DNA of 64,000 bases from Ruminococcus flavefaciens (lineage in GTDB: Bacteria; Bacillota; Clostridia; Oscillospirales; Ruminococcaceae). A program made the translations under genes and the position numbers. The stretch's first letter is position 1. Each line of letters opens with the position of its first letter. The stretch spans positions 80,589 to 144,588 of the forward strand of contig JAMPAU010000004.1 of assembly GCA_023667045.1 (NCBI GenBank), given 5' to 3'. Of the stretch, positions 36,084-44,000 are shown one piece after another. The notes beneath the pieces were generated by a model. That model worked only from the letters and a program-made list of their open reading frames with translations, was not told where the DNA came from and did no database searches.

Positions 36084-36863
36084 ATGAATATAATATCTGT
36101 CGGTTATAATTCGGTTTACGGCAGAGAATACAATTTCAGACGTGAACCGGAAAAAAATATATTTATGCTTATCCTTGCAAAAAGCCGTGCCGTTTTCCAT
36201 ATTGATGATAAGGAAATACACACTCCTGCCGATACCTTTATTTTATATGACGATACTGTTATCTGTGAATATTCTGCGGACAACGGTTTTTTTATATGCG
36301 ACTGGATATGCTTTGACAAGGACAATGACAATGAATTTTTTGATTCTCTTGAACTCCCTTTCAACCGCCCTGTGCAGTTTGCAGATACGGATTTTATCAG
36401 CAATATCATGCGGAATATTGCCACCGAGTATTATTCACTAAGTCCAAGACGGATAAAAATGACAGATGCTCTCATGAAAACTCTGCTTCTGAAGATAAGC
36501 GATTTTTCCGGCAGACGTGACGAACAGCAACAGACGGTTGACCCACATTACAATGCACTGGTGGAACTCCGTGAAAAAGTCTACCGCAATCCGCAGATGA
36601 AATGGAATGTTGATTCAATGGCGAGCGATGTTAATATGTCACGGTCGTATTTTCAGCATATTTACCGTGAGATGTTCGGCGTATCGTGTATTTCTGATGT
36701 TATCAGCGGAAAAATAGAAAAGGCTAAGGAGATTCTCAGTGAGACTTCATGTACTGTATCGCAGGTTTCAGCCATGTGCGGTTATGACAACGAGGAGCAT
36801 TTTATGAGACAGTTTAAGAAAATAGTTGGTGTAACTCCCACAAAATACCGCCGTAAAATATAG
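36084..36863 (+). CDS. AraC-family transcriptional regulator
   Basis: The 259-residue protein has an N-terminal cupin-like sensing region (1-150) and a C-terminal AraC double helix-turn-helix (about 165-259: WNVDSMASDVNMSRSYFQHI and CTVSQVSAMCGYDNEEHF), closing with KIVGVTPTKYRRK. The target and ligand are not evident. AAGGGGTGA precedes the ATG; it follows the glycosylase by four bases, so it may simply end that operon. Confidence 0.9.
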   Translation: MNIISVGYNSVYGREYNFRREPEKNIFMLILAKSRAVFHIDDKEIHTPADTFILYDDTVICEYSADNGFFICDWICFDKDNDNEFFDSLELPFNRPVQFADTDFISNIMRNIATEYYSLSPRRIKMTDALMKTLLLKISDFSGRRDEQQQTVDPHYNALVELREKVYRNPQMKWNVDSMASDVNMSRSYFQHIYREMFGVSCISDVISGKIEKAKEILSETSCTVSQVSAMCGYDNEEHFMRQFKKIVGVTPTKYRRKI

Positions 36864-36895
36864 CATATTTTGTAATAAAAAAAGCTGTATATAAA

Positions 36896-36924
36896 TTGAC
36901 TTTAAATAATAAATTTGTTATAAT
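36896..36924 (+). promoter_or_regulatory. Promoter of the BY-kinase operon
   Basis: TTGACT (36896-36901), 17 bp, TATAAT (36919-36924) with extended TGT, about 60 bp before the start at 36984. Confidence 0.8.
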
Positions 36925-36983
36925 TATATTTGGACTGAAAAAATAGCTTTTTTTAGACATATCTTATTATATGGAGGAATTAT

Positions 36984-38429
36984 ATGGAACAAGGATACAG
37001 TATAAAGGATTTACTTTTTTTATTTCTGCATAAAATATGGTGGCTTATTCTGGGTGCGGTTTTGGGGGCAACGGCACTTTTCTGCTACTCAAATTTTTAT
37101 CTCCCTCTTGAATATTCATCTCATATCTCAATGTATATTCAGAGTTACAAGACAATAAATACCAACAACAGCAGTAATCTGAATGATATAAGCAACTCCA
37201 AACAGCTTATAAACACATACATGGAAGTGCTTAAAGACGACGCTGTGATGAGGGCAGTCGGCGAAAAGCTAATTGAGCAGTATGGTTACGGCGTTATTAC
37301 TGGTAACTTTAAAATGGAAGACGGAAATATTGCACCGGAATCACTCAGAAATACTATATCAATAACAAGCGTGGAAGATACAAGTGCCTTGAAAGTGGTA
37401 GTGACTACAAAAAATGCAGATATTTCTGCCTCAATATGCAATATAATATCAGAAGTTTCACCGGATTTTATAAAGGACGCTGTAGGCGTGGGTGCAATAC
37501 GTACTATTGATACCGCTAAGGCTTATTATACGCCTGTAGCACCGAATGTCACCAAAAATACTTTAATCGGTTTTTTAGGCGGATTTATGTTGGTTGCAGT
37601 GATTATACTGCTGATTGATTTTCTTGATAATACAGTTAAAAGCACTGAAATTATCAGCGAAAAATATAAAAAGCCCATTATCGGCGAAATCCAGCAGTTT
37701 GGAAAAGCAAAGAAAAAAAGAAGCTCAACTACTATTCTTGACAGCAGTATACCTTTCAACGTAATCGAAAATTACAAGCTCGTCCGTACAAATATAATGT
37801 TTTCACTTTCAACAGGTAAAAAGAAAATTTTTGCTGTATCAAGTGCCAATCCCTCTGAGGGCAAGTCAACTACTTCTGTAAATATCGCTATTGCATTCGC
37901 ACAAATGGAAAACAAGGTACTGCTTATTGACGCTGATATGAGAAAATCAGTTGTCCATAAGACTTTTTCTATTACAAATGAATCCGGACTTTCTACTGTT
38001 ATCAGCAAAATGAATACTTTTGAAGAATCCGTGCATAAGAACGTTATTGAAAACCTCGATATACTTACTGCCGGACCTTCTGTACCAAACCCCTCTGAGC
38101 TTCTCGCCTCTGAAAATTTTGAAAACCTAATATCTTCTCTTTCCCAAAGCTATGACTATATCATTATTGATACTCCTCCGGTTAATATTGTAAGTGATGT
38201 CCTTACTATAAAGGATTCAATTTCTGGTATGTTGCTTGTCCTCAAATACGGTGATACAACATACAATGATGTGGATAACTGCATGAAGAAGATTGAACTT
38301 GCTGACATGAATATTCTCGGATTTATTCTGAACGATATAAGCCACAAGAAAAGCGGAGCATATTACAGCAATTATAAATATGATTACAGTTACAGCTACA
38401 GCGCCAAAGAAGACAAGAAGAAAAAATGA
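36984..38429 (+). CDS. Polysaccharide co-polymerase fused to a bacterial tyrosine kinase
   Basis: The 481-residue protein joins a Wzz-like membrane domain (helices about 18-38 and 193-213, flanking an extracellular segment) to a BY-kinase domain. The kinase has Walker A with Lys294 (PSEGKST), Walker A' D316-A-D318 (LIDADMRKS) and Walker B Asp396 (IIIDTPP), then a tyrosine cluster (YYSNYKYDYSYSYS) that is the usual autophosphorylation tail. Firmicutes usually split these functions into CpsC and CpsD; here they are fused as in Wzc. It controls chain length in capsule or exopolysaccharide export. No glycosyltransferase cluster follows. Confidence 0.9.
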   Translation: MEQGYSIKDLLFLFLHKIWWLILGAVLGATALFCYSNFYLPLEYSSHISMYIQSYKTINTNNSSNLNDISNSKQLINTYMEVLKDDAVMRAVGEKLIEQYGYGVITGNFKMEDGNIAPESLRNTISITSVEDTSALKVVVTTKNADISASICNIISEVSPDFIKDAVGVGAIRTIDTAKAYYTPVAPNVTKNTLIGFLGGFMLVAVIILLIDFLDNTVKSTEIISEKYKKPIIGEIQQFGKAKKKRSSTTILDSSIPFNVIENYKLVRTNIMFSLSTGKKKIFAVSSANPSEGKSTTSVNIAIAFAQMENKVLLIDADMRKSVVHKTFSITNESGLSTVISKMNTFEESVHKNVIENLDILTAGPSVPNPSELLASENFENLISSLSQSYDYIIIDTPPVNIVSDVLTIKDSISGMLLVLKYGDTTYNDVDNCMKKIELADMNILGFILNDISHKKSGAYYSNYKYDYSYSYSAKEDKKKK

Positions 38430-39094
38430 TGATTACAGATTACCATTGTCATATACTGCCGGATTTTGACGACGGCTCAGACAGCGTTGAAACTTCTCTC
38501 CGCATGATTGAAAAAATGAAAAGTCAAGGTGTGGGAAGAATTATTGCTACACCGCACTTTTACGCACACAGGGAAGAATCCGTTGACAGCTACCTTGAAA
38601 GACGTAAAAAAGCCTTTGATATTCTCAAAGAATCAAATCCGGCTGTTGAAAATATAATGCTCGGTGTTGAGGTTGCCATAGAAAACGGTATCAGCAGTCT
38701 TGACGGTCTCGAAAAACTCGCCTTTCAGAATACAGAATATATTCTGCTCGAACTGCCCTTCACGAACTACTCAAAGTGGATAGCTGAGGAGATATATAAC
38801 GTATCGTGCCGTTATAAGCTGAAAATAATCCTTGCACATATACACAGATACAGAAATCTGTACAGCAAGTCTCAGCTTGCGGAGATTCTTGAAGTGGGTG
38901 CTGTATTGCAGGTGAACAACGAGGCATTCCGGACTTTCGGGAGCAGGCACTTTGTTAAAAAACTCATAAAGGACGGTCATGAAATTGTTTTCGGTAGCGA
39001 CAGTCACAATATGACTTCACGTCCGCCAAACTGGGACGTTCTGAAAAAATATGTAAAAGGCGATATTATCGAAAAGTCCAACAGCTTGATTTAA
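38426..39094 (+). CDS. CpsB/YwqE-type PHP phosphotyrosine phosphatase
   Basis: The 222 residues carry the PHP metal-site motifs DYHCHILPDFDDGS, IATPHFYAHRE, LAHIHRY and GSDSHNM in order. CpsB enzymes dephosphorylate the tyrosine tail of the cognate BY-kinase, which is the gene just upstream; the genes overlap by four bases. Together they form a phosphorylation switch for polysaccharide export. Confidence 0.93.
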   Translation: MMITDYHCHILPDFDDGSDSVETSLRMIEKMKSQGVGRIIATPHFYAHREESVDSYLERRKKAFDILKESNPAVENIMLGVEVAIENGISSLDGLEKLAFQNTEYILLELPFTNYSKWIAEEIYNVSCRYKLKIILAHIHRYRNLYSKSQLAEILEVGAVLQVNNEAFRTFGSRHFVKKLIKDGHEIVFGSDSHNMTSRPPNWDVLKKYVKGDIIEKSNSLI

Positions 39095-39095
39095 C

Positions 39096-39300
39096 AGCAT
39101 GACGGATATGACGGATATGACCCTTTTTTATAAACCTTTTCTTTTTTATTATATTATATATATATTATATATTCTTTTATTAAGGAGTTATAAAAATAGT
39201 AAAAATCCGTCATATAAATATTGAAAAAGTCTGATTTTTACCGAAATATAGCCTAAAAACAGATATGACGGATTTGTTTCAATCCGTCATATTTTTTATT
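39096..39300. repeat. Direct repeat copy 1 with internal ATGACGGAT motifs
   Basis: This AT-rich element begins GCATGACGGATATGACGGA and ends in a hairpin (ATATGACGGATT/AATCCGTCATAT) followed by a T-run. ATGACGGAT or its complement occurs five times inside. A second copy lies at 39666-39848; the left 30 and right about 90 bp are conserved while the centre differs. The terminal hairpin would act as a terminator on either strand. Each copy sits just beyond the stop codon of a leftward gene. Confidence 0.75.
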
Positions 39301-39302
39301 TC

Positions 39303-39605
39303 TTATTTTATTTTGCTGATTTCTGTTTCAATCTTTTCAAGCAGAGATATATCAACGCTACCAAAATCATATTCCATACGCTCAATGAGTTTGAAATGAA
39401 ACTGCTCACAGCCGGAGTTTCTGTGGTATTTTCGGCGGTATTCATTTATAAACACCGTTCCCCAGTAGTATTCGCTGTAAAGAATAATCTCCGGACTTAT
39501 TTTTTCGGGCATGGTATAATATAATTCGTCCAGAAACACAAGGTTGCTGTAAATGCTGTTTATATGTTTGTCGTCATACTCCAGAACTTCCTTGAATCCA
39601 GACAT
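39303..39605 (-). CDS. Hypothetical protein between two direct repeats
   Basis: The frame gives 100 residues (MSGFKEVLEYDDKHINSIYS...), acidic and probably helical; no family recognised. The ATG at 39605 has no ribosome binding site. The frame stays open upstream (IKILTDSEIKS before the ATG), and a GGAG at 39650-39647 sits eight bases before an ATC codon (39638). An ATG there is out of frame next to a T4 run. The gene may start at a non-AUG codon or be a frameshifted remnant. Repeat copies flank it on both sides. Confidence 0.5.
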   Translation of the reverse strand: MSGFKEVLEYDDKHINSIYSNLVFLDELYYTMPEKISPEIILYSEYYWGTVFINEYRRKYHRNSGCEQFHFKLIERMEYDFGSVDISLLEKIETEISKIK

Positions 39606-39665
39606 TGATTTTATTTCGCTGTCAGTAAGTATCTTGATAAAATCATCTCCAAAGTTTTATTGAAT

Positions 39666-39848
39666 AGCATGACGGATATGACGGATTTGACCCTATTTTA
39701 TAAAACTATATCAATTTATTTTTTTCTACACGAAAGGGTTATAAATTTGAAAATATCTGTCATATAAATATTGAAAAAGTCTGATTTTTTCCTAAATATA
39801 GCCTAAAAGCAGATATGACGGATATTTTTCAATCCGTCATATTTTTTT
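39666..39848. repeat. Direct repeat copy 2 with internal ATGACGGAT motifs
   Basis: Same architecture as the copy at 39096: GCATGACGGATATGACGGA at the left, a conserved stretch including ATATTGAAAAAGTCTGATTT, then the AATCCGTCATAT terminal hairpin and T-run. The homology extends a little past the hairpin toward the stop codon of the lysozyme gene. One internal motif is altered (ATCTGTCAT). It lies 12 bases past the lysozyme stop and just upstream of the hypothetical gene at 39303. Confidence 0.75.
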
Positions 39849-39860
39849 AATTTCTTAATT

Positions 39861-41141
39861 TTATTTGTCGGTGTAGAGGACGTTCATATCAACGTAGCCG
39901 TCTATGCCATCAATAACGCCGGTAGAACTTGCCTGCCACATGAAATAGTCGCCGATGTAGTCTGTTTCGTCAACGTAGTGTGCAAGCCATACGGGTTCTT
40001 GATACTCGTTAATCCAGAAGTTATTAAGAAAGTTCTTACTGCTGTATAGCATAGCCGGATAGCCGTGCTTTTCCATTTCGGCACAGAAAAGGTTAAAGAG
40101 TTCGTTGAGGTCGTGAATGCTTATTCCGTACTGCTGAAAGGTTGAAAATTCTTCCCAGTCGAATGCAACCGGAAAATCAAGCTCCATGCCGTCAAGCTGT
40201 TCGTCTATATATGAAACAAGTTCTTTTACGCTGTCGGCTGAATTTAGGGTGGTATAGAAGTAAACGCCCACCTCTAAACCTGCCTTTTTTGCCTTGCGGA
40301 TATTTTCGGCGTACCAGTCGTCAAGCTTTATCTCGTCGTAAAAGTACCCCATGCGGATTATGACGAAATCACAGCCGGAGTTTTTTACAGCATTAAAGTC
40401 AATATCGCCCTGCCATGCAGAAACGTCTATACCGAATTTTCTGTTGTCGCCCTTGTAAGTCTCTGTAAATTCCGTGAAAGGCGTGCCGTTGCTGTAGTCC
40501 GCATTACCTCCGGCAGAATCGGACGAGGGCATTTCGCTGAGAACTACAACAGTCATATCCCATGAAGTTTTATTGCCGGAGCTGTCAGTGACATGAACGG
40601 TTATCGGGTAGTTTCCTATTGTGCTTGTGTCAACCGTGCCTTCGTATGTCAGAACTGGTGCAGGGTCGTAATTATCCGCATAGCCGACTATTTTCTTGAG
40701 GTCTAAAGCCTCGTCTTTCTTTACATACGGCGACGTTCCCATATTAAGCAGAACAGGAGCGGTAGTGTCAGCGATAGTATAGCTTACTTTTTTCTTGAAT
40801 TTCCCCTCATTGCACAGGCATTCTATGTATACTTCTGACTTGCCGAGTGCTGAGGTGTCAATGATTTCTTCGCCGTTAAGGACTTCAACGTTTGTATCAA
40901 CCACCAAGTCCGAGACCGTCATTTTTTCATAGATTTCGACGTTTTCAAGCGTTTCAAGTATAAGGTCGTCGGGAGGTTTGATGTTGGTTTTCACTTCTGG
41001 TGAGATTACCGGTATGCTGTCGGGAATGGTAGTACCTGTGGTAGCCGGAGGAATAATTACATCTTCCGGAAGTTTCTGTACTTCCTTTGAACAGCCGGCG
41101 GTAAGGCATAGTGCAAGGATTGCAGTTAAAATTTTTTTCAT
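39861..41141 (-). CDS. GH25 lysozyme lipoprotein with an Ig-like domain
   Basis: The 426 residues start with a lipoprotein signal (ILALCLTAGC, lipidated Cys17). A linker and Ig/cadherin-like region follow (about 50-215, including DTTAPVLLNMG and GNYPITVHVTDSSGNKTSWD). A GH25 muramidase domain (about 235-426) has FGIDVSAWQGDIDF and the catalytic DWE in FPVAFDWEEF. It should cleave peptidoglycan from the outer membrane face. GGAG lies five bases before the ATG and only two bases from a CRISPR-like repeat that forms the 5' leader, so translation could depend on that hairpin. Confidence 0.92.
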   Translation of the reverse strand: MKKILTAILALCLTAGCSKEVQKLPEDVIIPPATTGTTIPDSIPVISPEVKTNIKPPDDLILETLENVEIYEKMTVSDLVVDTNVEVLNGEEIIDTSALGKSEVYIECLCNEGKFKKKVSYTIADTTAPVLLNMGTSPYVKKDEALDLKKIVGYADNYDPAPVLTYEGTVDTSTIGNYPITVHVTDSSGNKTSWDMTVVVLSEMPSSDSAGGNADYSNGTPFTEFTETYKGDNRKFGIDVSAWQGDIDFNAVKNSGCDFVIIRMGYFYDEIKLDDWYAENIRKAKKAGLEVGVYFYTTLNSADSVKELVSYIDEQLDGMELDFPVAFDWEEFSTFQQYGISIHDLNELFNLFCAEMEKHGYPAMLYSSKNFLNNFWINEYQEPVWLAHYVDETDYIGDYFMWQASSTGVIDGIDGYVDMNVLYTDK

Positions 41142-41152
41142 GTTATCTCCAG

Positions 41153-41241
41153 TTCACCCCCGCATGTGCGGGGAAAATAATTATTTATTTTATAAAGCAC
41201 ATTTCATTATAGGGTCACCCCCGCGTGTGCGGGGAAAATAC
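41153..41241 (-). CRISPR. Two-repeat type I-E-like mini-array in the lysozyme 5' leader
   Basis: Two 28-bp repeats (41153-41180 and 41214-41241) each contain the palindrome CCCCGC-N4-GCGGGG with flanking TCAC and AAAATA, closely matching known type I-E repeats. The period is 61 bp, with a 33-bp AT-rich spacer (41181-41213), exactly the I-E geometry. Read on the minus strand, the unit lies between a promoter (41262-41290) and the lysozyme ribosome binding site. No cas gene is in the window, so activity is unproven. Confidence 0.6.
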
Positions 41242-41261
41242 TTTGCGTTACCGCCATATAT

Positions 41262-41290
41262 AGTATAACACAACATTTTTTCGATGTCAA
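41262..41290 (-). promoter_or_regulatory. Promoter of the repeat-lysozyme module
   Basis: Minus-strand TTGACA (41290-41285), 17 bp, TATACT (41267-41262). The same boxes and spacing recur at 47588-47560 and 49730-49702, each followed by a CRISPR-like repeat. The distance from the -10 to the repeat is 21 bp here. Confidence 0.8.
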
Positions 41291-41333
41291 GCTTTTTTAC
41301 ATATTGAATTTTTTCTTATTTTAATATATTTAA

Positions 41334-41362
41334 AAAGGGAAGCCGTTATGACTTCCCCCTTT
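41334..41362. terminator. Terminator of the metal ATPase gene
   Basis: GGGAAG (near 41337) and CTTCCC (near 41352) form the core of a stem. On the minus strand it is followed by CCCTTTTT. It ends the leftward ATPase gene just before the lysozyme promoter. Confidence 0.75.
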
Positions 41363-41366
41363 TATT

Positions 41367-43685
41367 TTACTGATATTTTTTGCTATTTAAGATTTTCACG
41401 GAATTAAGTATCAGAAGCATAGCTGTGCCGGAGTCTGCAAAGACCGCAAGCCACATATTAGGGTGTCCGAAAAGTCCGAGAATCAGAACTACTGCTTTTA
41501 TTGCGAGTGCAAATATTATATTCTGATAAGCTACTTTGAGGGTTCTGTCAGCTATTCTTTTAGCCCTTACAACTGTTTCGGGTTCTGAGTTCATGAATAC
41601 AGCGTCTGAGGCTTCGAGTGCGAGGTCTGAACCGTTCTGCATAGCACCGCCCACGTCTGCACCGGCAAGTACAGGAGCGTCGTTTATGCCGTCGCCTATG
41701 AACATCACAGAGCCGTTTTCCTTGCGTATTCTTTCAATTTCGTGAAGTTTTCCGTCCGGCATCAAATCGCCCTTAACGTAATCTATGCCGAGTTTCTGAC
41801 TTACAGAGAGTGCGTTATCAGCTTTGTCGCCTGTCAGCATAGCGGTTTTTATGCCCATTGATTTAAGAGCAGATACGGCACTGGCAGAAGTCTTTTTCAC
41901 TGTATCGGAGACGGTTATTATGCCCTTTACAGTTCCGCCGACTGCAACATATACCGTACTGCCTATGCTGTCGTATTCGGGGACGGCTATATTGTTTTCG
42001 TCCATAAGGCGTTTGTTTCCGCAAAGAATATTTTCGCCGTTTATAACTGCCGAAATGCCACGTCCGGCGAGTTCTGTTACTTTTTCCGGCATAACTGCCT
42101 TTACGGAATTTTTTTCGCCGTATTCTACTATGCTTTCGGCTACTGGGTGTGTAGATGATTTTTCACATGAAACGCATATTTCAAGGAGCTTTTCGCTTGT
42201 CATTCCGTCAAAGGTTCTTACGTCCGTGACTGAAAAACTGCCGTTTGTGAGAGTGCCTGTTTTATCAAAGGCTATTGTTTTCACTCCTGCGAGAGCCTCT
42301 ATAGCTGACCCGCCTTTAAAGAGTATACCGAGTTTTGAGGCAACACCTATTCCGGAGAAGTATGCAAGCGGTACACTGAGTACCAACGCACACGGACAGC
42401 TTATTACAAGAAATGTCAGTGCAGAATAAACCCACTTGTGCCACTCGCCTGTTATTAACGACGGAACAATTGCAGTAAGTACAGCCACAGCAAGCACTAT
42501 CGGCGTATAGACCTTTGAGAACTTTGTTATAAAGCGGTCTATTTTAGGCTTTGAGGCAGATGCGTCTTCCACAGCTTCAGCAATCTTTGAAATCATTGAT
42601 TCACTGGCAACTGCTGTTGCACGGAGCGTGAAACTTTCTGAAAGGTTTATACAGCCGGAAAGTATTTCGTCGCCGATGCGGACTGTAAGCGGTACTGGTT
42701 CGCCGTTTACAGCAGAGGTGTCTATTCTTGATTCGCCCGATTCTACAATGCCGTCAACCGCTATTCTTTCTCCGGCTTTTATCCGAAGAACGTCCCCGAC
42801 CTTTATGTTTTCGGCAGGAGTACGCACAAATTCTCCGTTTTTCATAACGTCCGCAAAATCTGCCTTAAGACCAGCAATATCCGTGATTGCCTTACGGCTC
42901 TGTGAAACGGCATGATTTTCAAAGAGTTCGCCTATACGGAAAAACAACACAACCCCGACAGCTTCTGAGTACTCGCCAAGTGCAAACGCTCCGATTGTTG
43001 CAACAGTCATCAGAAAGTTTTCATCAAAGAAATTTCCCGAACCAATATTCTTGACGGCTGATTTTATGACATTGAATCCAAGTGAAAGATATGCTCCGAT
43101 AAAAAGCAACAGAGGAAGTACTTTTATTGAGGTTAAGTTTTCTGTTATCAGTGCCATGACAAACAGAATAATTCCGATAACCAGCGGTACAAATTCTGGG
43201 ATTTTTTTCTTTTCCTCTGCCGTCTTAGTGGTGGCGACTTCCTCAAAAGGTACGATTTCCACACCTGCTTCTACTGCTTGTGCGAGGTCGTTCATGAGTT
43301 CAAGGGTGTCCTCGTCTATGTTTCCGGTGACTGTCAGCTTTTTGAGTGGGAAGTTAAGCACAGCCGATTCAATGCCAGTCATACCGGCAATGAGTTCTTC
43401 GATTTTTCCGCCACAATGAGCGCAGTCGAGATTATTAACGGTGTAGGTCTTCATGACAGCCGGATTTTTTTCATTCGGGACAATCTCAACGTCCGCTTCA
43501 ACAGTCCGAGCAAGCTTGTTCATCTGTTCAGTGAAGTCAGCGGTGATGTTTCCGGTGACTGTCAGCTTTTTCAGAGGAAAGTTAAGCACAGCCGATTCAA
43601 CACCAGTCATACCGGCAATGAGTTCTTCGATTTTTCCGCCACAGTGAGCGCAGTCAAGGTTATTTATAGTGTATGTTTTTTTCAT
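41367..43685 (-). CDS. Heavy-metal P1B-type ATPase, Cd/Zn/Pb class, two HMA domains
   Basis: This exports soft metal ions using ATP. The 772-residue protein has two N-terminal metal-binding domains with CAHC (12-15 and 88-91), the transmembrane CPC (430-432), the phosphorylated Asp474 in DKTGT, and GDGINDAP. CPC with this tail fits CadA/ZntA-like Zn/Cd/Pb pumps rather than CopA. The two HMA domains are almost identical in protein and DNA, so one is a recent tandem copy. The start at 43685 has AAAGGAG upstream. A perfect palindrome in the promoter suggests metal-responsive repression, but no ArsR/CadC gene is visible. Confidence 0.93.
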   Translation of the reverse strand: MKKTYTINNLDCAHCGGKIEELIAGMTGVESAVLNFPLKKLTVTGNITADFTEQMNKLARTVEADVEIVPNEKNPAVMKTYTVNNLDCAHCGGKIEELIAGMTGIESAVLNFPLKKLTVTGNIDEDTLELMNDLAQAVEAGVEIVPFEEVATTKTAEEKKKIPEFVPLVIGIILFVMALITENLTSIKVLPLLLFIGAYLSLGFNVIKSAVKNIGSGNFFDENFLMTVATIGAFALGEYSEAVGVVLFFRIGELFENHAVSQSRKAITDIAGLKADFADVMKNGEFVRTPAENIKVGDVLRIKAGERIAVDGIVESGESRIDTSAVNGEPVPLTVRIGDEILSGCINLSESFTLRATAVASESMISKIAEAVEDASASKPKIDRFITKFSKVYTPIVLAVAVLTAIVPSLITGEWHKWVYSALTFLVISCPCALVLSVPLAYFSGIGVASKLGILFKGGSAIEALAGVKTIAFDKTGTLTNGSFSVTDVRTFDGMTSEKLLEICVSCEKSSTHPVAESIVEYGEKNSVKAVMPEKVTELAGRGISAVINGENILCGNKRLMDENNIAVPEYDSIGSTVYVAVGGTVKGIITVSDTVKKTSASAVSALKSMGIKTAMLTGDKADNALSVSQKLGIDYVKGDLMPDGKLHEIERIRKENGSVMFIGDGINDAPVLAGADVGGAMQNGSDLALEASDAVFMNSEPETVVRAKRIADRTLKVAYQNIIFALAIKAVVLILGLFGHPNMWLAVFADSGTAMLLILNSVKILNSKKYQ

Positions 43686-43702
43686 GTAAATCACTCCTTT
43701 TA

Positions 43703-43722
43703 ATATGAACGATTGTTCATAT
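43703..43722 (-). promoter_or_regulatory. Operator at the metal ATPase start site
   Basis: ATATGAAC-GATT-GTTCATAT is a perfect 8-4-8 inverted repeat covering the predicted transcription start. It resembles ArsR/SmtB-family operators. It also contains GAAC-N4-GTTC, the core of the Gram-positive LexA box, though without the outer C and G. The metal pump context favours ArsR/CadC control. Confidence 0.75.
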
Positions 43723-43726
43723 GTTT

Positions 43727-43755
43727 AATATATCATATTTTATAGCGTTTGTCAA
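43727..43755 (-). promoter_or_regulatory. Metal ATPase promoter
   Basis: Minus-strand TTGACA (43755-43750), 17 bp, TATATT (43732-43727), immediately upstream of the operator palindrome. Confidence 0.75.
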
Positions 43756-43795
43756 TAGTTTTCTGAAAATTTTTCTTTATTTTCCGAAAAAAGTA

Positions 43796-43840
43796 TGATA
43801 TAATATTAATATGCAGTATTTTGTTAACCAAGGTTAACAA
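43796..43840 (+). promoter_or_regulatory. Sigma-gene promoter with a 9-2-9 palindrome
   Basis: TGATATAAT (43796-43804) is an extended -10 on the plus strand with a weak -35. Downstream, TTGTTAACC-AA-GGTTAACAA (43821-43840) is a perfect inverted repeat at about +10 to +30, placed like a repressor site. The half-site recalls BirA boxes, but those are spaced by about 14-16 bp, not two. Confidence 0.45.
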
Positions 43841-43950
43841 GTTTCGGAATATATTTATTCCGCATAAACGGCGTAAAATAGCCTTAAAACCGGATTCTGA
43901 AAAATTTTTTGAAAAAATTTCGTCTTTTTCGGCTTTTAAAGTCACTTATA

Positions 43951-43968
43951 TATGAAAAGCTTTTCATA
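43951..43968. promoter_or_regulatory. 18-bp perfect palindrome before the sigma gene
   Basis: TATGAAAAGCTTTTCATA is fully self-complementary and ends about 32 bp before the TTG start at 44001. A second A/T inverted repeat lies at 43902-43920. It is probably a regulator-binding site or an mRNA hairpin in the leader. Confidence 0.4.
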
Positions 43969-44000
43969 ACATAAACCCTTACCGAAAGGAGTGACGGACT

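Noticed and set aside
36984-39094. A complete capsule biosynthesis locus
   Set aside because: Only the co-polymerase/kinase and phosphatase are present; no glycosyltransferases or polymerase follow, and the flippase is 20 kb away.
43703-43722. LexA (SOS) box at the metal ATPase promoter as the main call
   Set aside because: GAAC-N4-GTTC is present but the outer bases do not match, and a metal pump fits an ArsR/CadC-type operator better. Kept only as an alternative.
43821-43840. Biotin repressor (BirA) box
   Set aside because: The half-sites resemble BirA boxes but are separated by 2 bp instead of about 14-16, and no biotin gene is near.
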